From Rickettsiales bacterium UBA4311 (lineage in GTDB: Bacteria; Pseudomonadota; Alphaproteobacteria; Rickettsiales; Deianiraeaceae): a stretch of 64,000 nucleotides of DNA. Made by a program: the position numbers and the translations under genes. Positions 15,797 through 24,628 of the stretch are shown in pieces (positions within the stretch are counted from its first letter, which is position 1; every line of letters begins with the position of its first letter). The stretch spans positions 121,256 to 185,255 of the forward strand of contig DGUL01000002.1 in the NCBI GenBank assembly GCA_002394665.1, read 5' to 3'. The notes beneath the pieces are model-generated. The model ran no database searches and was not told the DNA's origin. It worked only from the letters and a program-made list of their open reading frames with translations.

Positions 15797-18430
15797 ATGT
15801 CCCAACAGCACGCAGGAGGAAACAACAACGAAATTCCAAGAGACAGAACCACGTTGTGTGGTAGCGACACAGCAATGCGTTTGTTGTGTGAATATTTTTT
15901 AGATAGTTATGACCATGCGTATAAAATGGTCAAGAAATTACCACCAGAGCAACGACAAGATTTTGATTACAACAATATAATTTCATGTTTTTGCAGTCCG
16001 CTTGATACAAATAATTTAAATTTAACAGACGCGTTAGAGAGAATTTGCCCACCGGATGATGAAAACGATAAAAGAGAAGTAAGATTGCGTATTGCTGAAA
16101 AAATTTTAAAAACAAACGGATCGCCAAACCAAGAAGGTGTTCGTGAAATTGATTTTCCTTGGTTTGGGAATAATGGTAAGCTCAAAATTAACGAACCATT
16201 TATGTATCAAATTGTTCACGCCGTCAAAAATTGTTTGTTCAACAAGAGTTTTTTTCCAGAAGATGGCAAATACAGCAAAACAGGCTTCACGGCAAATGGT
16301 TTAACCGTTTCTGAACCAGCAACAGAACTAATTTTGTTGTCTTCTTATTTTGTGGAGCTGTTTCCTGATGTCAAAGTTTCTGCTCAGTGTTGCCAAGATT
16401 TCGGAAGTATGGGGTTTGAGAGAAAAGATTCTCAAGTTAACATTCAAAATCCATCAACTATTGATTTTGTTCAACAGAATAATTATTTACCAAAACATTT
16501 TGGTAGTGGTGGGTTTTATAGAATAAGTAAAGGCAAAATCGATCAAGATCTACACTACGAAATGATGTTGGAAGCTCAACTCTTGATAGCCAAGAAGCGT
16601 CTTGAAACGGATTGCAAAGGTAAAACATATAACATCGTTTGGCCGGGAAGCAATTGTTGGCGTTGTGGTTGGGATTCACATTTTAACGCTGTTGATAAAT
16701 TACTTAAAGATCCGAGGTTTAAAGATTTAAATGTTCGGATTTTGTTTTCGATAGACTTTCAAGAGAATTTATGTATTTTAAATGGTTCGCGATCTTTACG
16801 TGATATAGAAGAACGAGTTACGCCAGAAAAACTTACAGACGTAATATTGTCGTTTGATAGGTGGATGATCAAAAACGGTTATGCAGACACGCTCCTGGCA
16901 CAGCGACTATTCCCATTAATTAGCATTCTTCAAAAAGCACACAACGAACAACAATGTTTTTGTGTAACTCAAAATAACAACAAAATTGGTTTCTACGATT
17001 ATAATTCTCAGGTAACATTTCCAGACAACAATACTAACGATGGGAACGTTTGGTGTTTGGCAAACGCAGGAGATCCTTTTACAAACCCCGGTAATGAAGC
17101 TTTAAGTTCTTTACAAGACGATAACAATTATCCATACAGAAGGTCTACCGATTGTACCGTGTTAGGAACGGATATGTTGAAATATAGGGTTCCGGTTGAA
17201 CAAAAAATAGGCGTTCCAAACGGATTCACGAGGGACAAATGTGGTTTTGACAACAAAGGTTATTGGCGTTTTAAAGGTGTTGCCCCACAAGACAAATCCG
17301 TTTGTCTTCAATATTTTTTAAGAAGCCAACCAGAGGTTGCGATTTTATCATCGAGTGGGCAGGTTAAGGTTTATAACAACTTTTTATCAAATCTTGCTGA
17401 CATAGACGAACAACCACCGCATAAAAACAACAACAACATTAAAAACTCACAAAACCCAATGTTAACCAACGAAGATGTAAAAAAAATTGGGCAACATGCT
17501 CAACGTTGGTTGGACGGCATAACGAACAATCCACAAGAAGAAAACAACAACCAGAAGCTGAACATACCTCAAAACAATCTGCAAGAAAACCAAAACGACG
17601 AACAAGAAAACGAAGAAAATCCAGCAAGATCCACAGCAATCAATGAAGACAACAACAAAAACATCACTGAAACACTACCAAAAAGGGATATATTAGATAG
17701 TAATAAATTGATGGCTACAAACGGCAACAATAAACTTCCTAAAAAAAAACAGAGTAGTTTTGTTAGATCTATAGGGCCTGTACCTGTGGTTAATCCTCCG
17801 GTTTCTGGTAGTAAAAAATCAACAACACAAAACAAAACAAGTTTTTTTGGCGGCGCTAACTCAATAAACAACTACAGCTCCAATTATGTTAAACCTGTTG
17901 TTTTTACTAACACTAAATCCACCACAAACTTAAATCCAATAAAAACGATCGGCAAGATCAACAATGCTGAACCGTTTACTCTTGTTGGTTCTTCGTTTTC
18001 TAAAAATGCTTTAAACTCTCAGAGTAACACACAAACGAGTGTACAGACAAGTGGTGGGCTAAACACTACGTCGTCAAATAATACAAACACTATACAAATA
18101 AACGACAACACAGAACAAACAAACCAACAGCAAAATAATAATATAGATAACGAAGGTGGTTCGGACACAAAAATTGCGGGTTATATTGCGATTTTTTTGG
18201 GTTTAGCAGGTGGTGGTTTTGGTGGTGCAACTGTTGGTGATGCTATTGATGGAGTGCCAAAAAGTGTCGGTGCTGTGGTTCTTGTTTGTGCGGTTTTAGC
18301 TTTTTTTGTTGGTGTTTATTTAATAGCAACCAGCGAAGACAAAAACAAACAACAACCAATCAACAACAACAAGCCGAACATCGGCACGCAAAACACTTCA
18401 AAGAATTCACAATTACCACCTCCTAATTAG
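15797..18430 (+). CDS. Large candidate secreted protein with C-terminal membrane hairpin, unknown function
   Basis: 877 aa, no signal peptide. Residues 1-~540 look globular and Cys/Trp-containing. Notable segments are GSNCWRCGWDSHFNAVDKLL (~residues 285-304) and NVWCLANAGDPFTNPGNEAL (~residues 416-435), the latter followed by RRST. Together they faintly recall macrodomain/PARG-type ADP-ribose binding loops, but I cannot assign a family. Residues ~540-790 are Asn/Gln/Lys-rich and disordered. Two hydrophobic helices follow (~795-815 and ~823-846), separated by a short turn, then a 31-residue polar tail ending PPPN. The same order (globular, N/Q-rich, two-helix hairpin, polar tail) recurs in the 36616-41580 protein. 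A type IV secretion substrate that inserts in a host membrane is a reasonable guess, not shown. Confidence 0.75.
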   Translation: MSQQHAGGNNNEIPRDRTTLCGSDTAMRLLCEYFLDSYDHAYKMVKKLPPEQRQDFDYNNIISCFCSPLDTNNLNLTDALERICPPDDENDKREVRLRIAEKILKTNGSPNQEGVREIDFPWFGNNGKLKINEPFMYQIVHAVKNCLFNKSFFPEDGKYSKTGFTANGLTVSEPATELILLSSYFVELFPDVKVSAQCCQDFGSMGFERKDSQVNIQNPSTIDFVQQNNYLPKHFGSGGFYRISKGKIDQDLHYEMMLEAQLLIAKKRLETDCKGKTYNIVWPGSNCWRCGWDSHFNAVDKLLKDPRFKDLNVRILFSIDFQENLCILNGSRSLRDIEERVTPEKLTDVILSFDRWMIKNGYADTLLAQRLFPLISILQKAHNEQQCFCVTQNNNKIGFYDYNSQVTFPDNNTNDGNVWCLANAGDPFTNPGNEALSSLQDDNNYPYRRSTDCTVLGTDMLKYRVPVEQKIGVPNGFTRDKCGFDNKGYWRFKGVAPQDKSVCLQYFLRSQPEVAILSSSGQVKVYNNFLSNLADIDEQPPHKNNNNIKNSQNPMLTNEDVKKIGQHAQRWLDGITNNPQEENNNQKLNIPQNNLQENQNDEQENEENPARSTAINEDNNKNITETLPKRDILDSNKLMATNGNNKLPKKKQSSFVRSIGPVPVVNPPVSGSKKSTTQNKTSFFGGANSINNYSSNYVKPVVFTNTKSTTNLNPIKTIGKINNAEPFTLVGSSFSKNALNSQSNTQTSVQTSGGLNTTSSNNTNTIQINDNTEQTNQQQNNNIDNEGGSDTKIAGYIAIFLGLAGGGFGGATVGDAIDGVPKSVGAVVLVCAVLAFFVGVYLIATSEDKNKQQPINNNKPNIGTQNTSKNSQLPPPN

Positions 18431-18460
18431 TGTTGTGTTTTGTTGATACTTGTTGTTTAC

Positions 18461-18937
18461 TTATGCTTGATGGAATAAGTTTGTGATATCTTCAAGCTTG
18501 TTGTTTGCAATCCTGTAAAGCCTTTGGTTTGTTGTTTTTTTGTTTAATCCACCAAGTTCTGCAATCCAACGCCCTACTTTGATGTAATCCAACGCTTCAA
18601 GTAGTTGTTTTTTAGTTTGTTTTATCTCTTCCAGCATTAACCCAGTGTATAAACAAACTTTTAAGTTTTTGTTTTTTGCCATTGATATTAGTTCAAGTAG
18701 ACGAGGCAAAACCCACTCACCGCCATAGAATAATACACAAGAAATGTGTTTGTTTTTTGCCAACAAGGATTTAAAAATTTCGTCCGTAAGCTCTTCCCCA
18801 AATTTGGGGTCCCAAGTGAATGAACTATGACACCCTTTACAATGCAAAGGACAACCAGAGATTGATATTGCCAAAGCAATTTCATCTGGTACATCTTGTG
18901 TTGTGATTTGATAGTCTGAAAAATAAAGCGTGCTCAT
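18461..18937 (-). CDS. nrdG: Anaerobic ribonucleotide reductase activating protein (radical SAM)
   Basis: A 158-aa radical-SAM activase that installs the glycyl radical on NrdD. The 4Fe-4S motif is CPLHCKGC (CxxxCxxC, ~residues 29-36), preceded by AISISGC. VLFYGGEW is the region equivalent to the GGEP SAM-binding turn, and the C-terminal TNQRLY matches the NrdG SxNQR signature. Length is typical (~155-170 aa). It is a single gene on the minus strand, converging with the 877-aa gene and 17 kb from nrdD. Together with nrdD it indicates dNTP synthesis without oxygen. Confidence 0.9.
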   Translation of the reverse strand: MSTLYFSDYQITTQDVPDEIALAISISGCPLHCKGCHSSFTWDPKFGEELTDEIFKSLLAKNKHISCVLFYGGEWVLPRLLELISMAKNKNLKVCLYTGLMLEEIKQTKKQLLEALDYIKVGRWIAELGGLNKKTTNQRLYRIANNKLEDITNLFHQA

Positions 18938-18988
18938 TCTGAGAATGCAAATTTCTCACAACACTTATGTGTCAAGTTTTAAGGAAGT

Positions 18989-19846
18989 TTATTCGCAATT
19001 TTGTAAAAACCTCTCGCTGTAAAAGTGTTTTTTTTTGGTTTTGTCAAAAAAATCGCGAGTTGGCATACTATCAATACAATGCCCCCTGTGCAACATTATG
19101 ACGTTATGAGTAGCTTTTTTTGCAACAATAATGTCGTGTGTAATAATAATTATTGTCAGTCCTTGTTTGTTTAGTTTGCGAATTGTGTCAATCACTTCGT
19201 GTGTTAGTTCTGGATCAAGGGATGCCGTTGGTTCGTCCATGATTAAAATTTCTGGTTCCAACATTAAAGCCCGAACAATTGCAACTCTTTGTTTTTGTCC
19301 GCCAGATAGCTCGCTTGGTAGGTTGTTGGCTTTTTGATTGAGTGCAAATTGTTTTAGTAGAGTTTTGGCTTTTAATATTGTTTGGTTTTTATCTTGTTGA
19401 TATACATGTATTGGTGTGTAAATCACATTATCAATTACGGACATATGTGGAAAAAGGTTAAAGTTTTGAAATACAAAAGCAGTTTTCCTTCTCATTTTTT
19501 TTTGAGTTTTATGTGTCAACAACTCTCCGTTGATTAGCACTTTACCGCTGTTGTATTCGACCAGCCCGTTAATAATTCTCGCGGTTGTTGTTTTGCCGGC
19601 ACCGGAACCTCCCAATATGGCCGTGATTTTGCCTTTTTCAATTTGAAATGAAGCATTGTGTAAAACTTGATATTGTTGTTTGTTCTGTAAAAAGCTTTTG
19701 TTTACGCGAAAAAATTCCACTGCAAGATTTTTTGATTTTTTTGTTGTTCTGTTGTTTGGTTTTTGATAAGAGTGGTTTTTATTTGCCTGTTTGGCTTTGT
19801 GTTGTGTTGCGTTTATCTTGTGTTTTGGTTGTATGTTTTTTAACAT
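18989..19846 (-). CDS. ABC transporter ATPase, polar amino-acid (GlnQ) type
   Basis: A 285-aa nucleotide-binding subunit. A basic 45-residue N-terminal extension (Lys/Asn/Gln-rich) precedes the domain. Walker A is LGGSGAGKTTTARI (~residues 79-92), then the Q-loop FVFQNFNLFPHMSV typical of GlnQ/HisP proteins, signature LSGGQKQRVAI, Walker B ILIMDEPTASLD and the switch His in IIITHD. The C-terminal PTRDFFDKTKKKHFYSERFL resembles the family's tail. No permease is in the window. The gene starts 5 nt after the periplasmic-binding lipoprotein gene, so the two form an operon, but that lipoprotein is of a different binding-protein class. Confidence 0.88.
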   Translation of the reverse strand: MLKNIQPKHKINATQHKAKQANKNHSYQKPNNRTTKKSKNLAVEFFRVNKSFLQNKQQYQVLHNASFQIEKGKITAILGGSGAGKTTTARIINGLVEYNSGKVLINGELLTHKTQKKMRRKTAFVFQNFNLFPHMSVIDNVIYTPIHVYQQDKNQTILKAKTLLKQFALNQKANNLPSELSGGQKQRVAIVRALMLEPEILIMDEPTASLDPELTHEVIDTIRKLNKQGLTIIIITHDIIVAKKATHNVIMLHRGHCIDSMPTRDFFDKTKKKHFYSERFLQNCE

Positions 19847-19851
19847 AAAAG

Positions 19852-21315
19852 CTATTTGTAATATTCATCGTTTTTGCCTGTTGCGTCAGCCAGTGAAATA
19901 TAATCATCTGGAACAAAAGATCTTAATGCAGTTTCGTTTGTGAGGTTATAAAGTCCAAATCTACGTTCAATGTTACCTTCGCGGGTAAATCTAAACTCGT
20001 CGAGCACTCCACGGAAGCCGTCGGGATGGTATAGGCTACGAGGCAACATTTCGCCGATATTGGCGACATAAATAATCATAGACAAAATATCGTGTGTTAG
20101 ATATGCGTAATAGTTTGGTTGATGTCCAAAATATTCATTAAATTGTTTATTGAAGCCATCAACGTAGTTATAATTGTATCCAATATACATTACACTATCC
20201 AATTTTGTTGTAGATATTTGATTTAGAGCAATAACAGCGTTTGAGAAAACTTGAACGTCTTTGTCTAATATACCAAGTTGTTGTAAAAAGCTCAAAGCAA
20301 GATTTAAAGACCACTCTTCTCCGCCAATATAAATTGCATTTGTTTCGACTTGTTGAGTTTTGGCGATAGTTGTGCTTTGCTCCGTTATAGATTGCAGTTC
20401 TTGCCCTTTTTGTTTGTTTTGTTTTTGTTTTTCCTTGTTTTGCTTGTATGTCTCTGTATAAAATTGTCCGTTTTCATCAATCATATATGTAGCTGTAAAG
20501 CTTTTGTTTAGTTCTCTGGCTGATGCTCTAATTGATGTTTTATTGTTTTCTTGATAGAATTGGCTATTGGTGATGAATATTTGATATCTTGGAGCTAATT
20601 TTCTGAACAATTTTTCTTCCGCGTAGCCTTTTTTGGTTGCAGGCAACATTAGAGATAAAAATTGACGTTTGTTGTCTTGTAGGTATTTCAATAGTGATAC
20701 AATCTTAAAACCATCGTTCATGCTTACGATTGTAAGGTTTGGATACTTTTTCGCCATATCGTCGTCGTTTATAAAGCTAATAACTTGCACATCTTCCGGC
20801 AGGATTGACATAATCTTCTTTGTTGTGTCTTTAAAAACCGAACCAATAACGATGTCGTTGTTGTCTTTTTTTAATCTTATAATTTCCTTGTCTTCTTGCC
20901 AAGTTTTGGAATTTAATTTGCCGATGTTATAAACATTTATTTGTCCGGCATTTTGATATCCTGATTTACTCATTGTCATCATAGCGGATTCTAAAATCAT
21001 ATTTCCAACTCCCGCATATTGTCCTGATGTTGGAACAACCAATGCTATATGTATGTTTTTTGTGGGGTTAGCAAGTAGGTCATCCACAACATTTATAGGA
21101 TCGTATTTCAAGTGATTTTCTTTTATCGTTGTTCCTGTTTGTGCTTCATTTTCTGATGTGATGAATACATTTTTGTTTAAGTCATCTTTGTCTGTTTGTG
21201 CTTTTATTTCTTGTGAGTTGAGGTTTTTTAAATCTTTTTCAAACACTCGTTTATGACAAGAGCCCAATGAAATAAAAAGAGAAATAAACAATGTAGCTTT
21301 TATGAGCTGATGCAT
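19852..21315 (-). CDS. Periplasmic-binding-fold lipoprotein (Peripla_BP_6 / LpoA-like)
   Basis: 487 aa. The lipoprotein signal ends in LISLGSC with the lipidated Cys near residue 20. After a ~70-residue linker comes a type I periplasmic-binding fold: HIALVVPTSGQYAGVGNMIL (~residues 90-109), repeated DIVIGSVFKDTTKKIMSI and a C-terminal lobe with YAYLTHDILSMIIY and PDGFRGVLDEFRF. In alphaproteobacteria this combination is usually annotated as penicillin-binding protein activator or ABC substrate-binding protein. The Gln/Lys-rich insertion near residues 290-310 is unusual. It is the first gene of a two-gene unit with the ABC ATPase, which fits a transporter role; the LpoA-like structure fits cell-wall synthesis. 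The sequence does not decide. Confidence 0.72.
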   Translation of the reverse strand: MHQLIKATLFISLFISLGSCHKRVFEKDLKNLNSQEIKAQTDKDDLNKNVFITSENEAQTGTTIKENHLKYDPINVVDDLLANPTKNIHIALVVPTSGQYAGVGNMILESAMMTMSKSGYQNAGQINVYNIGKLNSKTWQEDKEIIRLKKDNNDIVIGSVFKDTTKKIMSILPEDVQVISFINDDDMAKKYPNLTIVSMNDGFKIVSLLKYLQDNKRQFLSLMLPATKKGYAEEKLFRKLAPRYQIFITNSQFYQENNKTSIRASARELNKSFTATYMIDENGQFYTETYKQNKEKQKQNKQKGQELQSITEQSTTIAKTQQVETNAIYIGGEEWSLNLALSFLQQLGILDKDVQVFSNAVIALNQISTTKLDSVMYIGYNYNYVDGFNKQFNEYFGHQPNYYAYLTHDILSMIIYVANIGEMLPRSLYHPDGFRGVLDEFRFTREGNIERRFGLYNLTNETALRSFVPDDYISLADATGKNDEYYK

Positions 21316-21500
21316 TATTTTAATACAACCTTGTTTTAGTGTTGCTTTTTTTATGTCAAGGTGGTTATTTGTTTGGCGTTTTGGTTTTTAAAAACTTCTT
21401 TTTGTTAATTTATTTGATGTAAAAATTGGTTAAAGGTTTGGTTTTTTTTCAAAGATTTGTTGCAAATAATATTTATTATGTAAGTGTTTGCTCGTTAGAT

Positions 21501-22994
21501 ATGTTTACACTTGATACCGATGTTTTGCTGGCGATTGATACATTGTCGGCAGAAAAAAGGATTTCAAAGAATACGATTTTTGAAGCAATTGAGGGTGCTT
21601 TTAAAAAAGAAATGAGTAAGTACTACCCTGTTGATGGCGAGTTTATTGTAAAAATGGATCAACAAAATGGTTCTATTTCTTTTTATGAAAAAAAGTTTGT
21701 TGTATCAACCGATAAAATAGGGCGAGGCGAAATATCAATCGCTGATGCACGTGGAGTTGATCCTGACGTTGAAGAAGGTGGATGTGTCCTGTTTAGTTTG
21801 CCAAAAATTGATAGTAATTTGATGCCTGTATCTGCGTTGCGTCGCGGGGTGTTTAATGCTATAAAAGTCGCTCAAAAAGAAGCAGAATATAACGAGTTTA
21901 AAAAAAGAGAAGGTGAGTTGATTACAGGAACTGCAAAAAAAGTTTCTCCTACAAGTGTTATCGTTAATGTTGGCAACGGAGCGGAAGCCATACTTGGAAG
22001 ATCCGATTTGATGAGAGTTGATGAATATAAAATTGGCGATAAAGTTAGAGCGTATATCAAAGCAGTAGAAAGACAAGACAAAGATTTGTGTCAAATTGTT
22101 TTATCAAGAACGGATAACAACTTTTTAGCTATGTTGATAGCGGAAAATGTTGTTGAAATTCAAGATGGGCTTGTTGATATTAAAGCTGTTGCTCGTAAAT
22201 GTGGTGAAAAAGCAAAAGTTGCGGTGATATCAAATGATGGACGTCTTGATGCGGTTGGCGCTTGTATTGGTGCAAAAGGTTCCAGAATTAAGCCGGTAGT
22301 TGATGAATTACGTGGTGAGAGAGTTGATATTGTTTATTGGGACAGAGATTTGGTTAATTTTGCAAAAAATGCTATTGTTCCAGCAAAAGCATTATATGGA
22401 ACCTACGATGAAAACACTGGGGCAATAGAGCTTGTTGTTGCAGACGATCAATTAAAATTGGCGATTGGTAAAGCAGGAATGAACGTGAGACTTGCGTCGC
22501 AACTTGTTGGTTGCAATATTTCAGTTGTTGCTGAAAGTGATAAGAAAAAAGTAATTCAAGAAAAACAACAAAAAGCTATTGCTGTTATGGCATCCGCTCT
22601 TGATGTTGAGGATGTTGTTGCTCAGTTTTTGGTTTCGTCAAATATTGTCTCGCCAAAGGATTTAATCGCGGTCGGAGCTGATAAATTGGTGCAAAGCGGA
22701 GTGTTTAACGAGGAAATTGCCAACGAACTCGTTAATAGAGCACAAGCATATGTTGCGGAACAAGAAAAGAATAAAGCGGAAAGGTTTGCAAAATTAAACC
22801 TTGATAGTGCTATATTTGAGCTTGACGGGATGGTTGATGATATTGCGTTATTGCTTGGTGAAGCTGGCATTAGAGGTTTGCAAAATGTAGCCGACCTTGA
22901 CAATGATGAGTTTATTGAAATTTGCGGTGAGCAATATCAGGGAGTTGCAAATAGAATTATTATGGATGCAAGGCGACGGGTTTATAATTTTTAA
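21501..22994 (+). CDS. nusA: Transcription termination/antitermination factor NusA
   Basis: About 497 aa. N-terminal RNA polymerase-binding domain (DVLLAIDTLSAEKRISKNTI...). S1 domain around residues 130-200 (GELITGTAKKVSPTSVIVNVG). Two KH domains follow, with the GACIGAKGSRIKPVVDEL and LAIGKAGMNVRLASQL loops. Two C-terminal acidic/HhH repeats end the protein (for example NELVNRAQAY). The ATG at 21501 is preferred over the long form from 21426 because the family starts here. The usual rimP upstream and ylxR-infB downstream are missing: a DUF2610 gene and virB8-virB9 follow instead. Confidence 0.96.
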   Translation: MFTLDTDVLLAIDTLSAEKRISKNTIFEAIEGAFKKEMSKYYPVDGEFIVKMDQQNGSISFYEKKFVVSTDKIGRGEISIADARGVDPDVEEGGCVLFSLPKIDSNLMPVSALRRGVFNAIKVAQKEAEYNEFKKREGELITGTAKKVSPTSVIVNVGNGAEAILGRSDLMRVDEYKIGDKVRAYIKAVERQDKDLCQIVLSRTDNNFLAMLIAENVVEIQDGLVDIKAVARKCGEKAKVAVISNDGRLDAVGACIGAKGSRIKPVVDELRGERVDIVYWDRDLVNFAKNAIVPAKALYGTYDENTGAIELVVADDQLKLAIGKAGMNVRLASQLVGCNISVVAESDKKKVIQEKQQKAIAVMASALDVEDVVAQFLVSSNIVSPKDLIAVGADKLVQSGVFNEEIANELVNRAQAYVAEQEKNKAERFAKLNLDSAIFELDGMVDDIALLLGEAGIRGLQNVADLDNDEFIEICGEQYQGVANRIIMDARRRVYNF

Positions 22995-23133
22995 CTTTTA
23001 ATTTTTTTAATTTTATTTTGTCTTGTGTGTTTTTTTTTTGGTGTGATTGTGGCACACTAGGTTATTGCCGTTGGTTTGCAATTGAACGAGTGTTTGGTTG
23101 TTTTTGTTGTTTAGTTGTTTTGATTGGTTGTTT

Positions 23134-23820
23134 ATGGTTAAACAATTTACAATTCCTTGCGAGTTTCAAGGAGGGCAAACATCGCCGGTCACTCTTTACA
23201 TTGGACATCCAGAAAGCACACATCATCCAGTTCATTTTCAATCAGATTGGCTGTCAAGTGCAAAAGGCGGAACGATACCGCAGGATTTGATGGATACGTT
23301 GCAAAAATTGCACGACTTGGCAAATGAAAACGGAGCTGATTTTGAGGAGCTGTGTTATTATGCTTTGATTTCTGCAACACAACACGGGGTCGGCAGTGGT
23401 GTTTCGCAGGAAGACATCAACAAATATGCTGACGAATATATCAAACAAGAAGGCAACGTTGATATGGGAACAGAACAAACAGATGCACAGATGAGCGGAA
23501 CAGATAACGAGCAAACAGCGAGCACAACAGCAGGCGATGCAACGACCGAACAATCTCCAACGAATAATACGAATACAATGAAGGAGGCGGAACAAATATT
23601 GACACAAGCACCGGTTGAAGAAGATAAAAAAGAGACGGAAGACATAAAACAAATTACTCCGACCATCAATGCCATGGGTAATGACACACAAAACAGCAAT
23701 GGCGACACGCAAACAAACACAGCTGGTTCTGGTGGTATAAATAACACACCTGCCAGCGACGGCATAGACACAGCATACAGCAATGAAGACGAGGATTTGT
23801 TATTGGCAGATGATTTTTAA
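23134..23820 (+). CDS. DUF2610 protein upstream of virB8-virB9
   Basis: About 228 aa. The N-terminal ~95 residues match the DUF2610 family I know from Rickettsiales: KQFTIPCEFQGGQTSPVTLY, IGHPESTHHPVHFQSDWLS, KGGTIPQDLMDTLQKL and FEELCYYAL. The function is unknown. Residues ~100-228 are a disordered Thr/Asn/Asp/Gln-rich acidic tail ending in EDEDLLLADDF. The start at 23134 is preferred over 23098 because MVKQFTIPC is the family N-terminus. It lies 56 nt before virB8 on the same strand, so it may be part of the secretion operon. Confidence 0.8.
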   Translation: MVKQFTIPCEFQGGQTSPVTLYIGHPESTHHPVHFQSDWLSSAKGGTIPQDLMDTLQKLHDLANENGADFEELCYYALISATQHGVGSGVSQEDINKYADEYIKQEGNVDMGTEQTDAQMSGTDNEQTASTTAGDATTEQSPTNNTNTMKEAEQILTQAPVEEDKKETEDIKQITPTINAMGNDTQNSNGDTQTNTAGSGGINNTPASDGIDTAYSNEDEDLLLADDF

Positions 23821-23876
23821 TATTATCTTTGAAGTTTGATAGTTGAATTTTACAAATGTTGTAAATTAGTTGAGTT

Positions 23877-24626
23877 GTGGTTTTTGGAAAGAAAAAAGGA
23901 AATTCCGTTGAAGAAATGCAAAATTGGTATCAGGATCGCTATACTTCCGTGGCTATTCAAAGAAACTTTTTGCTATTGTTTTCTGTTTTTACCGCCGGGG
24001 CATTGCTGTTGAGTTTAACCGTTTTGAGAAAATTGCAAGAAAGCGGTGCGGCCGAACCATATTTAATTGAATACGATAAAAATACTGGTTACATGACCGT
24101 TGTGGAAAGCAAAAGCAAGCAAGAATATACAGCTCAACAAGCAGTCAAGGAAAGTATGTTGATGCAGTATATTTACCATCGTGAAGCGCCGAAACTTACA
24201 ACCGTTGAAGATGATATGGACTATGTTCGTGTTTCTACTCTTGCAAAGATATATCCTGATTATCTGGCAGACGTTGGAGCGAGCATCAGAACACTAAAAC
24301 GTGCAGGATTAGACGCAAAATATAACGTCAAGATTAACTCTATTCAATACATAGCGGCAAACAGGGTGCAAGTTGTTATTACGAAAAAGCTTATTGCGGA
24401 CGAGAAAGAAATGGAAAGTATGGATTATAGAATAATAGTCACTTTTGGTTTTGCAGATATTGAAATGCCAATAGAGGATATGAGAATAAATCCGCTTGGC
24501 TTTCAGGTTTTGTATTATCGTTCAACGCCGGTTAAAACTTTTAAAAGTGCAATTATGTCAAATTCAACTGACGACAACAAAGGACAAAATGTAGGAAAAC
24601 ATACAGAAAACAATAGTGGCGGTTAA
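23877..24626 (+). CDS. virB8: Type IV secretion system protein VirB8
   Basis: A 249-aa inner-membrane assembly factor of the VirB complex. A short cytoplasmic N-terminus contains NWYQDRYTSVAIQRN, the conserved region just before the membrane helix LLLFSVFTAGALLLSLTVL (~residues 32-50). The periplasmic NTF2-like domain follows, with YLIEYDKNTGYMTVVE and VRVSTLAKIYPDYLADV, and ends with a conserved NPLGFQVLYYRSTPV. The start is GTG at 23877. virB9 begins 2 nt after the stop, so the two are translationally linked. The last ~20 residues are polar and variable. Confidence 0.93.
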   Translation: MVFGKKKGNSVEEMQNWYQDRYTSVAIQRNFLLLFSVFTAGALLLSLTVLRKLQESGAAEPYLIEYDKNTGYMTVVESKSKQEYTAQQAVKESMLMQYIYHREAPKLTTVEDDMDYVRVSTLAKIYPDYLADVGASIRTLKRAGLDAKYNVKINSIQYIAANRVQVVITKKLIADEKEMESMDYRIIVTFGFADIEMPIEDMRINPLGFQVLYYRSTPVKTFKSAIMSNSTDDNKGQNVGKHTENNSGG

Positions 24627-24628
24627 TT

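Noticed and set aside
18989..21315. Complete amino-acid ABC transporter
   Set aside because: No permease gene is present; only an ATPase and a periplasmic-fold lipoprotein of another class.
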